A stretch of DNA of 64,000 nt from DASXUG01 sp964620425 (GTDB lineage: Bacteria; Pseudomonadota; Gammaproteobacteria; Burkholderiales; Methylophilaceae), in NCBI GenBank assembly GCA_964620425.1, contig CAZUGV010000002.1:447584-511583 (forward strand). The letters are read 5' to 3'. Below the pieces are notes generated by a model. The model did no database searches. It was not told the origin of the DNA and was given only the letters and a program-made list of their open reading frames with translations. This document shows, in pieces, positions 8,965-18,012 of this stretch; within the stretch, counting starts at the first letter, position 1; every line of letters starts with the position of its first letter. The position numbers were made by a program, and so were the translations under genes.

Positions 8965-9459
8965 ATGGGAAAAGTGAGGGATTTTAGGCTGCCAAGTTTG
9001 CCTATTGTGCAATGGGTCATGCTGGCGCTAGTGCTGATTGCGTTCACCATGGTCATCTATGAAGTGCAGGATTTAAAGCGGCAAATTAGGCAGGCGAATT
9101 ATCTCGCGGTGATGAGCAATTTAAAAGCTGCATTGATAGAGCGTTGGGTAGAAACACAGTTGTTTCCAAAGTCTAAGCCACAACTGGTAGGTGCAAATGC
9201 GGTAATAGAGTATCGGGCAACCTTATTTAACCCGATGCGTCTGTTAAAGCAAGTGCCAGAAAACTACTTGGGTGCGTTAAATAAAGCGCCTAACAATGCA
9301 AAAGATGTATGGTTTTTTAATAGCAAGCAAAATTGTTTGGTGTATGTCAATGCGAGTGGCAAGCCAATCCCACATCCGCTGGTAACGGGAAGTTTAACGC
9401 GGGGCATGATAGGTGGGCTGGATATAGCACCAAACACTGGCAACAACGTGATGCAATAA
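8965..9459 (+). CDS. MshF-like membrane-anchored pilus accessory protein
   Basis: The ATG lies one base after the mshG stop. The 164-residue product has one N-terminal transmembrane helix (about residues 16-32, VMLALVLIAFTMVIYEV) and then a periplasmic part with a short helical stretch. Size, topology and position between mshG and the first pilin gene match MshF of Vibrio and Shewanella. Sequence similarity cannot be judged by eye because this family is weakly conserved. It lacks a prepilin cleavage motif, so it is not itself a pilin. Confidence 0.65.
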   Translation: MGKVRDFRLPSLPIVQWVMLALVLIAFTMVIYEVQDLKRQIRQANYLAVMSNLKAALIERWVETQLFPKSKPQLVGANAVIEYRATLFNPMRLLKQVPENYLGALNKAPNNAKDVWFFNSKQNCLVYVNASGKPIPHPLVTGSLTRGMIGGLDIAPNTGNNVMQ

Positions 9460-9481
9460 AAGTTTAAACAGGAGTAAGAAA

Positions 9482-10042
9482 ATGGAAACTAAACGGATCG
9501 AAAGCAGAAAGATGATGAGCGCAAAAGGGTTTACCTTAATAGAGCTCATTGTCGTGATTGTCATTTTGGCAACATTGGCGGCCGTCGCGCTACCACGTTT
9601 TACCAGTTTGCAACGGGATGCACGCATCGCCAAACTGAATGCGGCAAGGGGGGCTGTCACGGCTGCATCAGCACTGGTGCATTCAACCTTGTTAGCACGC
9701 AATGGGCAGGCAGATACAGCAGTGTGTCCCAATACGGGCATTATAGCCAACAACAACACCAGTGTTTGTTCAGAATCTGGGGTTATCACGGTGGCGAATG
9801 CATACCCAGCAGTCACTGCATTTGGTACGGCAGGTATATTAAGTGCCGCAGGTCTGACCACTATTTTTAACCCTACCCAAGAGCAATTGCAGGCAGAGGG
9901 CTATGATTATATTGTCAGCGGAGCAGATGCAATATTTCAAGTCATTGGCGGCGCTAGCCCAGCTAACTGTTCATTTATTTATACCCAAGCCGTACCCAAT
10001 GCAGCACCAGCAATTAGTGGTATTACCACATCAGGTTGTTGA
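9482..10042 (+). CDS. Type IV prepilin, MshB-like minor pilin
   Basis: An AGGAG site precedes the ATG. A 16-residue leader (METKRIESRKMMSAKG) ends at the prepilin peptidase site G|FTLIEL, with phenylalanine at +1 and glutamate at +5, followed by the hydrophobic spine IVVIVILATLAAVALPRF. The mature domain (about 170 residues) has a C-terminal cysteine pair (NCSFIYT...SGC) that could form the D-region disulphide. The position before the major pilin gene corresponds to mshB in other MSHA loci, so a minor pilin is most likely. An internal ATG pair at residues 11-12 would give a shorter leader. Confidence 0.82.
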   Translation: METKRIESRKMMSAKGFTLIELIVVIVILATLAAVALPRFTSLQRDARIAKLNAARGAVTAASALVHSTLLARNGQADTAVCPNTGIIANNNTSVCSESGVITVANAYPAVTAFGTAGILSAAGLTTIFNPTQEQLQAEGYDYIVSGADAIFQVIGGASPANCSFIYTQAVPNAAPAISGITTSGC

Positions 10043-10109
10043 TTTTTGGATTGTATTTTTTTAAAACTTTTTAATTTGTTGTTTATTTTTTAATGAAGGA
10101 GTCGTAGAA

Positions 10110-10559
10110 ATGAAGAAACAATCAGGTTTTACCTTGGTCGAGTTAATTGTTGTCATTGTAATTTTAGGGATTTTGGCAGCCACGGCATTGCCAAAATTTA
10201 TTAGTGTGACCAACCAAGCCCGAAAAGCTTCAATCAATGGACTTGCTGGTGGTTTACGCTCAGCTGTTGCACTTGTGCAAGCCAAAGCGATTGCTGAGGG
10301 TGACACAGCAGCAGGCACCGTAGAAATGGCAGATGGCAGCACACCCACCACAACTGCTAAGTTATTCCCCACGGCGAATGATGCTGGCATTAAGGCAGCA
10401 CTGCAATCCACAGATGGTTTTGTGATGACTGGCCCAGTTGCAGGTCTTGTTACTTTCAATTTCACAACGGCTGTTGCTAACTGCTTTGTAACCTACGATG
10501 ACGGCACTACAACACCCGCCAATGCAGGTAAAGTCGTTGTCACAGATGGTGGTTGCTAG
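10110..10559 (+). CDS. mshA: Major MSHA-type pilin MshA
   Basis: A strong AAGGAG site stands before the ATG. The leader MKKQSG is short, and the cleavage motif G|FTLVELIVVIVILGILAATALPKF is nearly ideal in its first half, with E5 present. The mature pilin is about 143 residues, with Ala/Gly/Thr-rich repeats and a C-terminal disulphide candidate (NCFVTYDD...GGC). The very good ribosome-binding site and the AT-rich 67-base leader with its own space suggest high expression, as expected of the structural subunit. The assignment as major rather than minor pilin rests on leader quality, size and gene order. Confidence 0.85.
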   Translation: MKKQSGFTLVELIVVIVILGILAATALPKFISVTNQARKASINGLAGGLRSAVALVQAKAIAEGDTAAGTVEMADGSTPTTTAKLFPTANDAGIKAALQSTDGFVMTGPVAGLVTFNFTTAVANCFVTYDDGTTTPANAGKVVVTDGGC

Positions 10560-10597
10560 ATAGTTTTAGTGGCGCTCAGTATTGAGTCGAGTGTATT

Positions 10598-11056
10598 TTG
10601 AAACGACAACAGGGCTATACCATTGTTGAGTTAATTGCCGTCATCACCATCGTTGGCATTTTGGCAGCGGTGGCGGGGCCGAAGATGCTCGGCAATGATA
10701 CGTTTGTAGCCCGTGGGGTATATAGCACCATACTTTCTGGCATTCGGTTAGCGCAAAAAACGGCCATTGCACAACGCAGAACTGTGTACGTTAACCTAAA
10801 CACCACAACCCGCGTGTTGTGTTTGGGTTACGATGCCGCGTGTACTAGCCCCGTGCTTGACCCAGCCACCCAAGCCGCTTATAGCAAAACATTTCCGAGT
10901 ACAGTCACGCTCACAGCCTCCAGAAATGATTTAGCGTTTGCGAGTGAAGGCTACCCAACCAACTGGAATGATACTGTGATTACTGTTCAAAACAATGTTG
11001 CAACAGAAGCTGCACGTACGATTACCGTGTGGAGAATCACAGGTTATGCCCAGTAA
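10598..11056 (+). CDS. mshC: Prepilin-like protein MshC
   Basis: The only reasonable start is a TTG at 10598, giving the leader MKRQQG directly before the cleavage site G|YTIVELIAVITIVGILAA; E5 is present. The 152-residue product is a pseudopilin with a GspH-like body and cysteines in CLGYDAACTS. Gene order (after mshA, overlapping mshD by 11 bases) supports mshC. The weak start suggests lower expression than the major pilin, which is usual for minor pilins that prime the filament. Confidence 0.8.
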   Translation: MKRQQGYTIVELIAVITIVGILAAVAGPKMLGNDTFVARGVYSTILSGIRLAQKTAIAQRRTVYVNLNTTTRVLCLGYDAACTSPVLDPATQAAYSKTFPSTVTLTASRNDLAFASEGYPTNWNDTVITVQNNVATEAARTITVWRITGYAQ

Positions 11057-11741
11057 TTTAACGGATTTCATTGACATTAATCACGCTAAGAATCAACAAG
11101 TTAGTGTCAAAAAAATCAATCAAAAGCTTGGGGTGAGGCAATTTGGTGTGACTCAAAGTGGTGTGACTCAAAGTGGTGTCACGTTAGTTGAGCTCATTGT
11201 ATTTATTGTGATTGTTAGCTTGGCAGTTGTGGGGGTGCTAAAAACGTTGGAAATCACTGGGCGTAGCAGTGTTGACCCAATGGTTAGTAAACAGGCGCTC
11301 TCGATTGCGGAATCTTTGCTCAATGAAATTGAACAGCAGCCTTTCACCTATTGCGACCCTGATGATGCTAACGCTTCTACGTCAACTTCAATCGCAGGCT
11401 GTGCGGGAATTTCTCAAGATAATAACGGCGGAAGTTTAGGGCCTGTTCCAAACACTGAAACCCGCTACAGCAATACCAACCCTTTTGATAATGTGGCCGA
11501 TTACAATGGCTTTACCATGCCAGACGCAAGTTGTTCAGGTATTTGCTTGGCGGGTGATAATGTCCCGTTGCCTAATTTAACGGGTTACTCAGCGACCGTG
11601 ACGATTTCCCGCGTTGGCAATATTGCACCCTTTGCACTAACGGCAGATGCGATACTTAAAATCACCGTGGATGTGACTGGTCCAGCCAACACTAAAGTTA
11701 AATTAACAGGGTATCGGGTGAGATATGCACCTAACCTCTAA
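11046..11741 (+). CDS. mshD: Prepilin-like protein MshD with extended repetitive leader
   Basis: The ATG at 11046 overlaps the end of mshC; the frame stays open upstream to 10995, but that part lies inside mshC. The product is 231 residues. Its leader is unusually long (about 40 residues) and ends in the repeated GVTQSG units before the cleavage site G|VTLVELIVFIVIV; valine replaces the usual phenylalanine at +1, and E5 is kept. The body has several cysteines (YCDPDD, AGCAG, SCSGICL). It is a minor pilin expected near the pilus tip or in initiation. mshO overlaps its end by 17 bases. Confidence 0.82.
   Translation: MPSNLTDFIDINHAKNQQVSVKKINQKLGVRQFGVTQSGVTQSGVTLVELIVFIVIVSLAVVGVLKTLEITGRSSVDPMVSKQALSIAESLLNEIEQQPFTYCDPDDANASTSTSIAGCAGISQDNNGGSLGPVPNTETRYSNTNPFDNVADYNGFTMPDASCSGICLAGDNVPLPNLTGYSATVTISRVGNIAPFALTADAILKITVDVTGPANTKVKLTGYRVRYAPNL
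11148..11177. repeat. Two perfect 15-bp tandem repeats in the mshD leader
   Basis: GTGACTCAAAGTGGT occurs twice without a gap and is followed by GTCACG. In frame this writes V-T-Q-S-G twice, immediately before the prepilin cleavage glycine. The repeat lengthens the leader by five residues per unit and duplicates the residues around the processing site. Confidence 0.9.
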
Positions 11742-12612
11742 ACCATTGATTAAACAAGCGCGTGGCTTCACGCTGGTTGAGCTGATTGTGGTGATGGTCA
11801 TCACAGGCATTTTAGCCGCTGGTGGTGTCATGTTTATTCGTAACCCCTTGCAATCGTATTTAGATACAGAAACACGGGCAGCGCTCACTGATTTAGCTGA
11901 TGGCGCGTTACGGAGAATGTCGCGCGGCATAGAGCGTGCATTACCCAACAGCATACGTGTGGCTGGCATTTGCGATGGCGCAAGCGATTGTATAGTGGAA
12001 TATGTTGCCATTCAAAATGCAGGGCGTTACCGCGCAGAAGTCGGTACGCTCAACCCACTTTATTTGCCGCATAGTGCTGCGGATCCATTGGATTTTACTG
12101 CAAATACCGATACTTTTGATGTATTAGGTCCTTCTATTGGCGGTGTAAATACGGCCACTGATCAGCTAGTTATCTTGAATTTGGGCGTACCAGGGGCAGA
12201 TGTATATGAAGGTTCTAATAGAAGGGCGATCACTTCTGTAACAACTGACGCTACTTGGACAGAGACAAAAATTGGATTTGCAGGATCAAGTCCATTTCCA
12301 TTTCAATCGCCCAGCAGCCGATTTTACATTGTAAGAACGCCCACCTCTTTTGCGTGTGATATGACCAACAAAAAATTATTGCGCTACGATGGCTATGCAT
12401 TTCAGGCAAGCCAACCCGCTAGTATTGCGGCGCTCTCCACCACAACTGGCAGCGGGAATACGACTTTGTTAGCCGATAAGCTCAGTTATTGCAAAATAAC
12501 CTATGCCAACACCAACCAAAGAAACGGCATTCTAAGTATAGCGTTGGCATTTACCAACAACGGCGCAAATGTGCGGTTAATGCATCAAGTCAGGGTTATC
12601 AATTCACCATGA
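11725..12612 (+). CDS. mshO: Prepilin-like protein MshO
   Basis: This 295-residue protein has a 14-residue leader (MHLTSKPLIKQARG) and the cleavage motif G|FTLVELIVVMVITGILAAGG with E5. The body is large for a pilin, as is typical of MshO, and carries cysteines in ICDGASDCIVE and later. The start overlaps the end of mshD and its stop overlaps the ATG of mshP (ATGA), so translation is coupled through the cluster. It is a predicted minor pilin of the MSHA filament. Confidence 0.85.
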   Translation: MHLTSKPLIKQARGFTLVELIVVMVITGILAAGGVMFIRNPLQSYLDTETRAALTDLADGALRRMSRGIERALPNSIRVAGICDGASDCIVEYVAIQNAGRYRAEVGTLNPLYLPHSAADPLDFTANTDTFDVLGPSIGGVNTATDQLVILNLGVPGADVYEGSNRRAITSVTTDATWTETKIGFAGSSPFPFQSPSSRFYIVRTPTSFACDMTNKKLLRYDGYAFQASQPASIAALSTTTGSGNTTLLADKLSYCKITYANTNQRNGILSIALAFTNNGANVRLMHQVRVINSP

Positions 12613-13088
12613 AAATACATACCCAAAAAACAAATCAACGCGGCTTTTTATTGCCAGCGGCCATTTTTTTACTCGTGATTTTAGCGGGGCTTGGTGCATA
12701 TGCACTCAACATCACTACCGTGCAACAAACTACCGCTACGCAAGATATTCAGGCCGTTCGTGCTTACCATATTGCACGAGCTGGCGCAGAATTAGGGGCA
12801 TATTACCTTATGCAAACCTCGCCAGACCCAACCACTATACTTTCGACCTGCCCAGCAAATGCTTCAACCACACTCACGATAGATGGTTTTACGGTAACCC
12901 GCACTTGTGGTAATTACTACACCCCTTATTATGAGCAAGGCTCAGATCATGAAATTGGTGTTTACAACATTGAAAGCACCGCCACATTTGGCACTGCCAA
13001 CACTTTGAGTTATGTACAACGTCAAATAGCTTTCCAATTTAGCAAATGCCGCGGCACAGATTCGACTTCTCCGTATCAATGCTCTTAA
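12609..13088 (+). CDS. mshP: MshP-like minor pilin lacking Glu5
   Basis: The start is the ATG at 12609 in an ATGA overlap with mshO; the longer open frame (from 12489) lies inside mshO and has no leader. The 159-residue product starts with MKIHTQKTNQRG and then FLLPAAIFLLVILAGLGAYAL. The glycine before the hydrophobic helix is present but +5 is alanine rather than glutamate, as in other MshP/PilX-like proteins. The body contains the QDIQAVRAYHIARAGAELGAYYL helix pattern known from PilX, split here only for description. It probably caps or primes the pilus with MshO and MshQ. Confidence 0.83.
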   Translation: MKIHTQKTNQRGFLLPAAIFLLVILAGLGAYALNITTVQQTTATQDIQAVRAYHIARAGAELGAYYLMQTSPDPTTILSTCPANASTTLTIDGFTVTRTCGNYYTPYYEQGSDHEIGVYNIESTATFGTANTLSYVQRQIAFQFSKCRGTDSTSPYQCS

Positions 13089-13116
13089 CTTGGTAGTAAA
13101 AAGTAGAAACGCTTTA

Positions 13117-13144
13117 TTGACTAAACTAATTTATGGCATATTAC
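13117..13144 (+). promoter_or_regulatory. Candidate promoter upstream of mshQ
   Basis: TTGACT at 13117-13122 and TATTAC at 13139-13144 are 16 bases apart, about 50 bases before the annotated ATG of mshQ. This lies in the only gap of more than 100 bases within the pilin and adhesin module (13089-13196). The boxes are imperfect. Confidence 0.35.
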
Positions 13145-13196
13145 ATCTGTTACAATAAGACTCCAATTCAGTAAGTTATGATACAAGATAAATCAA

Positions 13197-16100
13197 ATGG
13201 TTAGGTATATCTCATGGGGAGGAATTAAATGTTTCGCCCAATCTTTTGTTGGTGTTTGTATATTATTTTTTACATGCCAATCTATGGCAATAAATTATAC
13301 ATTTCCAACTTCTATGCCAAACGGTTGTTCAAATAGTGGTAATGGGGTCTATAACTGTGGAAGTGTTACATTCTCGTATGGTGATATTGTCAACATTTCA
13401 GGTATTACACCTGCAACTATCAATATCAATGGCTCACTAACCACAGATAATGTGCAAATAAATCAATCTGGTAATACGAATGATTTAAATATTGTTGTTA
13501 CTGGCAATACTCAAATTGGTTATAACGCCTTTATAAATGCAAACATTATTTCAGGGAGTGTCTCTGGGGCAAATCAAGCAGTTATTTATGGCTCTATTGC
13601 TACCACTACAGGTAGCATTACACTGGATTACGCAGCTTACGTACGTGGGGGGCTGGAAAGTACATCAGGCACTATAACACTTGCAACTCAAACCAAAATT
13701 CAAAGTATTTATTGTAGCTGTGACGTAGTGGTTGGTGATTCTTCAGTCATTTATGGGAATGTTTCATCAAAAACACTTACTGATACAGGCGCTCATGCTG
13801 TTTACCAAGGATTGATCGCGACTACAAGCAACGTCAAACTCGGGTATGGTGCATCAGTCTTAAATAGTATTACTGCAGGAGATACAATTCAGTTGGGTGG
13901 TGGAAGTGGCGTAGCAGGTTGCGTGCAGTCAACAGGGTCTAAAACGATTACTTTGGCTTATGGCGATGGTGTTAATGGAGTGTGTTGCGGTAGCTCGTCT
14001 TGCAGCAATAGTTGTGTGGCTAATAATACTGGTAACGGTATGCCAGCAAATTGCTCACTATCTCAAACGATTGAGTTTAATAGTGCTGGGGGTAGAACAG
14101 ATAGTGATGGTCTGCATTTTTATATTGATAAGTCAACTCAAATTCAAGTAAAAAGGCTAAATGACAGTGGTCAAGTATATAAAAGCACAGTCATCCCTCC
14201 CAGCACCAGTCTAGATAATGGTATTTTCATTCGGGCAAATGGAAAAACTTATGGCCCTGATCACACAGTAACTACATTTAATGTTGATGGAGATTATTCC
14301 ACAACTTCAATAACTCCCGCATCTCCAAGCAACCCTCCCTCATTTGGCGTTCAACAAAGCGCCACTTCGAAATTTGGCATTAATTCTGGTCCTCAAGTAT
14401 CAGTTGTTTGGACGTATACAAACCCATTCGATTTTATTACCGCGAATGTAACGATTACTATTCCACCTACATTGTCGATTAGCGCTATAAATCCTGTCCG
14501 TTATTATCATGTTTTTGATACGTTCTTGGGGGGCAGTGATAAAGGGTGTGGAGTTAAATATACTGACTCGAGTGGTAATCTTGTTGTAGGAACCTACCCG
14601 CCCGTTTCAGGAACGTCATGTCCTTCTGCGAGTGCTCTGCCCGCAGGAGTAACTGTTGTAGAGTCATTTAGGGAAAGATCTGGCCTGAAATTTTCTAATT
14701 ATTGTGCATCAGGTTGGAGAAGTTTTTGGGTTAACGGAACAACAAACTGCTCTGTTTTGCAAAGTGCAAATATGAGTAATGATATTACCTCTACCTATCA
14801 AGACACTGGAATTGGTATTCAATATAGTTTTGATGCACCAGGTACCTATACCTTTAGCTACGATTTTGTGGTTGGCTCACCCAACACGCCCGCATACGAC
14901 CACCTCGAAATCACACACCCTGGCACTGCCAATTTATGCCCTACAAATATCACAGTTAAAGCTTGCTTGTCCTCGACAGTGCCGTGCCCTTCTGATAGCT
15001 TAGTAGCAACAGGGACGTTAACTGGTGGGATTTCAATATCCCCATCGTCCCCGACTGTCTCAACTTCACCAACAACGTTTTCAATTGGCTCTGGAATTCA
15101 GACTCAAACTATTGCTTTGACCGGATCCTCTCCAGGAGGGACATACACGCTTTCTGCCTCTGGGTTAAGTAAATTACCATCAAACGGGATTAAGTGTTGG
15201 AATACGGCCACAAACAGTGCTAGTTGTGTATATAGAGTGAATAACTCCGCATGCGTCAGCAATTTTGAATGTTTAGAAACAGGGTTAACTTACAATAACA
15301 GAACAAGCTCCCCTTCAAGCCGAAATCCACTTTACACGAAGGTGACTAATACGGGGTTTGCCTTTGACGTAGTGGCACTGCAAAGTGGCGGCCAACAGGC
15401 AACTAGTTACACAGCGAACTCTGGTGTAACGGTGCAATTGTTTGACGACAGTTCCAGTCCGCAACCCGCATGTAGTGCATACAGTTCACCTATTGCAAGC
15501 CAAGCTATTACATTTTCACTTACTGACTTGGGAAGAAAAACCGTGCTTAGTAACTTCAATATAAGTAACGCTTATCGAAAAGTAAGATGTCGGGTCGTTG
15601 ATAGTAATCTTGGAGTGATTGGCTGCTCTAGTGATAATTTTGCGGTGCGTCCAGTTAGCTTTACTGTAACATCAAGCAATGCGAATGCAAATAGCGCGGG
15701 GACAAGCGTCTCTGCAACTCCAGGCATAAAAACTGGCGCGAACTTTAATTTAACCGCTGCAACTGGTGTTGTAGGGTACGACGGCACTCCTAGCGTAGAT
15801 ACCAGCAAACTTAGTGCCCATACTGGGGCTATACAAGCAGGTGCTTTGTCTGGAAGTTTTAGTGCTGCAAATTCAAATACAGGATCAGCTACTGGGAGTA
15901 GTTTTACCTACTCTGAAGTTGGGTATTTTAACCTAGCCACCAATGGTGTTTATGACAGCAACTTTACCTCTGTCGATTCAGCGAATGGCGATTGCAATAC
16001 TGGTTTTAGCGCTAGTGGCAATTTAAATGCTTGTAGTTTCGGCAACACCACAGCCACCAGTTATTTTGGGCGGTTTATCCCAGACCATTTTGCAGCCACG

Positions 16101-16922
16101 CCAAGCATTGTGGTGCCTGCGTGTAGTAATCTCTTTACCTATTTTGGACAAGATGGTTTGTCTACTGCATTTACACTCAGGGCGGAAAATAGCGCAAACG
16201 CTATCACACAAAACTACACTGGCAGCTTTGCCAAGTTGGGTCTTGCCACTTGGGCAAATTATAACTTCTCTGCTGCGACCCTCCCCACAGGTTCTGCACT
16301 CTCTGCCAGCTCGACAGACCCAACAGGTAACTGGAGTAGCGGCAGTGCCAGTGTTGTCGCCAAGCATTTGTTAAGCAGACCCTCTGCGGCCACGGCACCC
16401 ACGGGCATTGTGATTAGCGCTGCGCCTATCGATAGTGATGGTGTGACTATGGCAATCACCCCAGTGTCAGTGGCTAGCAATTTTAGATACGGGCGGCTTT
16501 ATATGCCCAACACTTACGGCTCAGAGTTATTGCCACTCACCGTGCCGATTGAGGCGCAATATTGGAACGGTACTGCTTATCAACGGAATCAGCAGGATAG
16601 TTGTAGCCAAATCTCTGTCAACAGCATTGCTATGGGTAACTATAAAAACAATTTAAATGCTTGCGAAGCTGTACTTGCTGGTGGGGGTGCAATGAGTGCA
16701 GGTAAAACCACAGTCACATTATCTAAACCTGGTAACGGTAATAACGGTAGTGTGGATTTAACGGTCAACCTCAATGGCGCAACAGCAAATACCTGTAACA
16801 GTGCTACTCAAACGGCGGCATTGTCGGCTAGTTTGCCTTGGTTTGGGACGACAAATCTAAGCTCACGCGCCACCTTTGGCATATTTAAAACGCCTGTGAT
16901 TTATATGCGCGAAAATTTTTAG
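13197..16922 (+). CDS. mshQ: MshQ-like giant secreted pilus adhesin candidate
   Basis: The frame gives 1241 residues. The start ATG at 13197 has no good ribosome-binding site (see findings), but a signal peptide is clear: FVGVCILFFTCQSMA before INYTF. Residues of about 60-260 are short beta-strand repeats rich in N, G, T and S, resembling a right-handed beta-helix, and end in a cysteine-rich knot (CCGSSSCSNSC). The middle is Ser/Thr-rich with paired cysteines. The last 300 residues contain FGRFIPDHFAATPS and the CSNLFTYFGQDG pattern typical of MshQ C-termini. The protein is probably exported and associated with the pilus tip. Gene order after mshP supports the name. mshI follows after a gap of about 175 bases. 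Confidence 0.85.
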   Translation: MVRYISWGGIKCFAQSFVGVCILFFTCQSMAINYTFPTSMPNGCSNSGNGVYNCGSVTFSYGDIVNISGITPATININGSLTTDNVQINQSGNTNDLNIVVTGNTQIGYNAFINANIISGSVSGANQAVIYGSIATTTGSITLDYAAYVRGGLESTSGTITLATQTKIQSIYCSCDVVVGDSSVIYGNVSSKTLTDTGAHAVYQGLIATTSNVKLGYGASVLNSITAGDTIQLGGGSGVAGCVQSTGSKTITLAYGDGVNGVCCGSSSCSNSCVANNTGNGMPANCSLSQTIEFNSAGGRTDSDGLHFYIDKSTQIQVKRLNDSGQVYKSTVIPPSTSLDNGIFIRANGKTYGPDHTVTTFNVDGDYSTTSITPASPSNPPSFGVQQSATSKFGINSGPQVSVVWTYTNPFDFITANVTITIPPTLSISAINPVRYYHVFDTFLGGSDKGCGVKYTDSSGNLVVGTYPPVSGTSCPSASALPAGVTVVESFRERSGLKFSNYCASGWRSFWVNGTTNCSVLQSANMSNDITSTYQDTGIGIQYSFDAPGTYTFSYDFVVGSPNTPAYDHLEITHPGTANLCPTNITVKACLSSTVPCPSDSLVATGTLTGGISISPSSPTVSTSPTTFSIGSGIQTQTIALTGSSPGGTYTLSASGLSKLPSNGIKCWNTATNSASCVYRVNNSACVSNFECLETGLTYNNRTSSPSSRNPLYTKVTNTGFAFDVVALQSGGQQATSYTANSGVTVQLFDDSSSPQPACSAYSSPIASQAITFSLTDLGRKTVLSNFNISNAYRKVRCRVVDSNLGVIGCSSDNFAVRPVSFTVTSSNANANSAGTSVSATPGIKTGANFNLTAATGVVGYDGTPSVDTSKLSAHTGAIQAGALSGSFSAANSNTGSATGSSFTYSEVGYFNLATNGVYDSNFTSVDSANGDCNTGFSASGNLNACSFGNTTATSYFGRFIPDHFAATPSIVVPACSNLFTYFGQDGLSTAFTLRAENSANAITQNYTGSFAKLGLATWANYNFSAATLPTGSALSASSTDPTGNWSSGSASVVAKHLLSRPSAATAPTGIVISAAPIDSDGVTMAITPVSVASNFRYGRLYMPNTYGSELLPLTVPIEAQYWNGTAYQRNQQDSCSQISVNSIAMGNYKNNLNACEAVLAGGGAMSAGKTTVTLSKPGNGNNGSVDLTVNLNGATANTCNSATQTAALSASLPWFGTTNLSSRATFGIFKTPVIYMRENF

Positions 16923-17097
16923 CTTACGCAGTAATCGTTTGTTCAATCGCCTTCATACCCGCATCAATCCTAGCAAACTTCAATAAATAGCGGGTTTTTC
17001 TGCCTCTTATTCTGCCTTGAAATTTTTTCTGCTTAGGCATAATGGTGTCATGCGCTGGAAAAACCTAGTGCTTCCAAGAATAAAGGATACATGCCAC

Positions 17098-18012
17098 GTG
17101 AAATGGTTTAGCAAAAATGCTGCACAAGCTTGGACTGCGATTCGCAGTGCCACTGAATACACTTGCATTGCGCAAGTGACGCAACGCGCCAATGCTAAAC
17201 CCTTGGTAAATTTAGCACAAATGGCAATAGGCAATATTCGCAATCCAGCCAGTGCCAAAGGGCTTGCCAGTCAATATAAATTAAAAAATGCGCGTTGTTC
17301 ATATGTTTTAAATTTTGAGGATTACCAGTTATTACAGGTTGAAAAGCCGAATGTGCCATCAGCAGAGCTAAAGCAGGCTGTGCGTTGGCAACTAAAAGAT
17401 ATGATTGATTACCCTGTACAGAACGCCACGGTAGATGTGCTAGAGATTCCGCAAGATAGTAGCCATGCCAATCGCCAAACGATGATGTATGCGTTTGCCG
17501 CAAAAAACCAGTTACTCGGTGATGTAACCAATACATTGTTAGATGGTGGCGTTAATCTACAGGCCATTGATACGCGCGCTATTGCGCAACGCAATATTGC
17601 GCGCCTGCTCGAACAAGAAAACAGAGGCGTAGCGATGGTGAGCGTAGCGGTGAACTATGGCTTACTCACTTTTACCAAAGGCGGCGAGTTGTATCATGCG
17701 CGCCGTATTGAAATCGACCCAGAGCGAAGCGCAAACGCATTTGAGCGGATTGCGCTAGAAATGCAGCGTTCTTTGGATAGTTTTGAGCGCCAATATCCGC
17801 ATATTGCTATCAATAAACTCTATGTGGCGCCATTTGCTGAGCGTGACCTGTTTTGCGAGCAACTGAGAGACACCATTTATATTCCTGTTGAAACCTTTGA
17901 GTTAGGCGATTTATTTGAGTTTGCCAAAGGCGTGAATTTAAGCGATTTAGCCATGCAGGCTCGCATGATGCCCGTGCTAGGTGGTGCGCTACGTGAAGAG
18001 GTGGCAGCATGA
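17098..18012 (+). CDS. mshI: MSHA biogenesis protein MshI (PilM-like)
   Basis: The open frame begins at a TTG at 17017, but I prefer the GTG at 17098 (AAAGGA about ten bases upstream), which gives VKWFSKNAAQ, an N-terminus like that of MshI. An ATG at 17050 is also possible. The protein (304 residues from 17098) has the actin-like PilM/MshI fold pattern: an LKQAVRWQLKDMIDYP segment, then AVNYGLLTFTKGGELYHARRI. It should recruit the PilN/PilO-like pair at the inner face of the membrane. A TTGAAA/CATAAT pair at 17017-17043 (15-base spacing) may be a promoter, which would exclude the earlier starts. The stop overlaps the next ATG. Confidence 0.82.
   Translation: MKWFSKNAAQAWTAIRSATEYTCIAQVTQRANAKPLVNLAQMAIGNIRNPASAKGLASQYKLKNARCSYVLNFEDYQLLQVEKPNVPSAELKQAVRWQLKDMIDYPVQNATVDVLEIPQDSSHANRQTMMYAFAAKNQLLGDVTNTLLDGGVNLQAIDTRAIAQRNIARLLEQENRGVAMVSVAVNYGLLTFTKGGELYHARRIEIDPERSANAFERIALEMQRSLDSFERQYPHIAINKLYVAPFAERDLFCEQLRDTIYIPVETFELGDLFEFAKGVNLSDLAMQARMMPVLGGALREEVAA

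Noticed and set aside
9394..9861. Antisense open frame over the mshB-like pilin gene
   Set aside because: It is rich in A, V and L only because it mirrors the Ala/Thr-rich pilin codons; the sense frame has a clear prepilin leader and ribosome-binding site.
12489..12608. Upstream extension of mshP
   Set aside because: The extra 40 residues lie inside mshO in another frame and would place the pilin leader in the middle of the protein; the ATGA-coupled start is better.
16027..16374. Open frames on both strands inside the C-terminal part of mshQ
   Set aside because: They overlap a long, well-coded gene with a recognisable C-terminus; composition and lack of ribosome-binding sites mark them as shadows.
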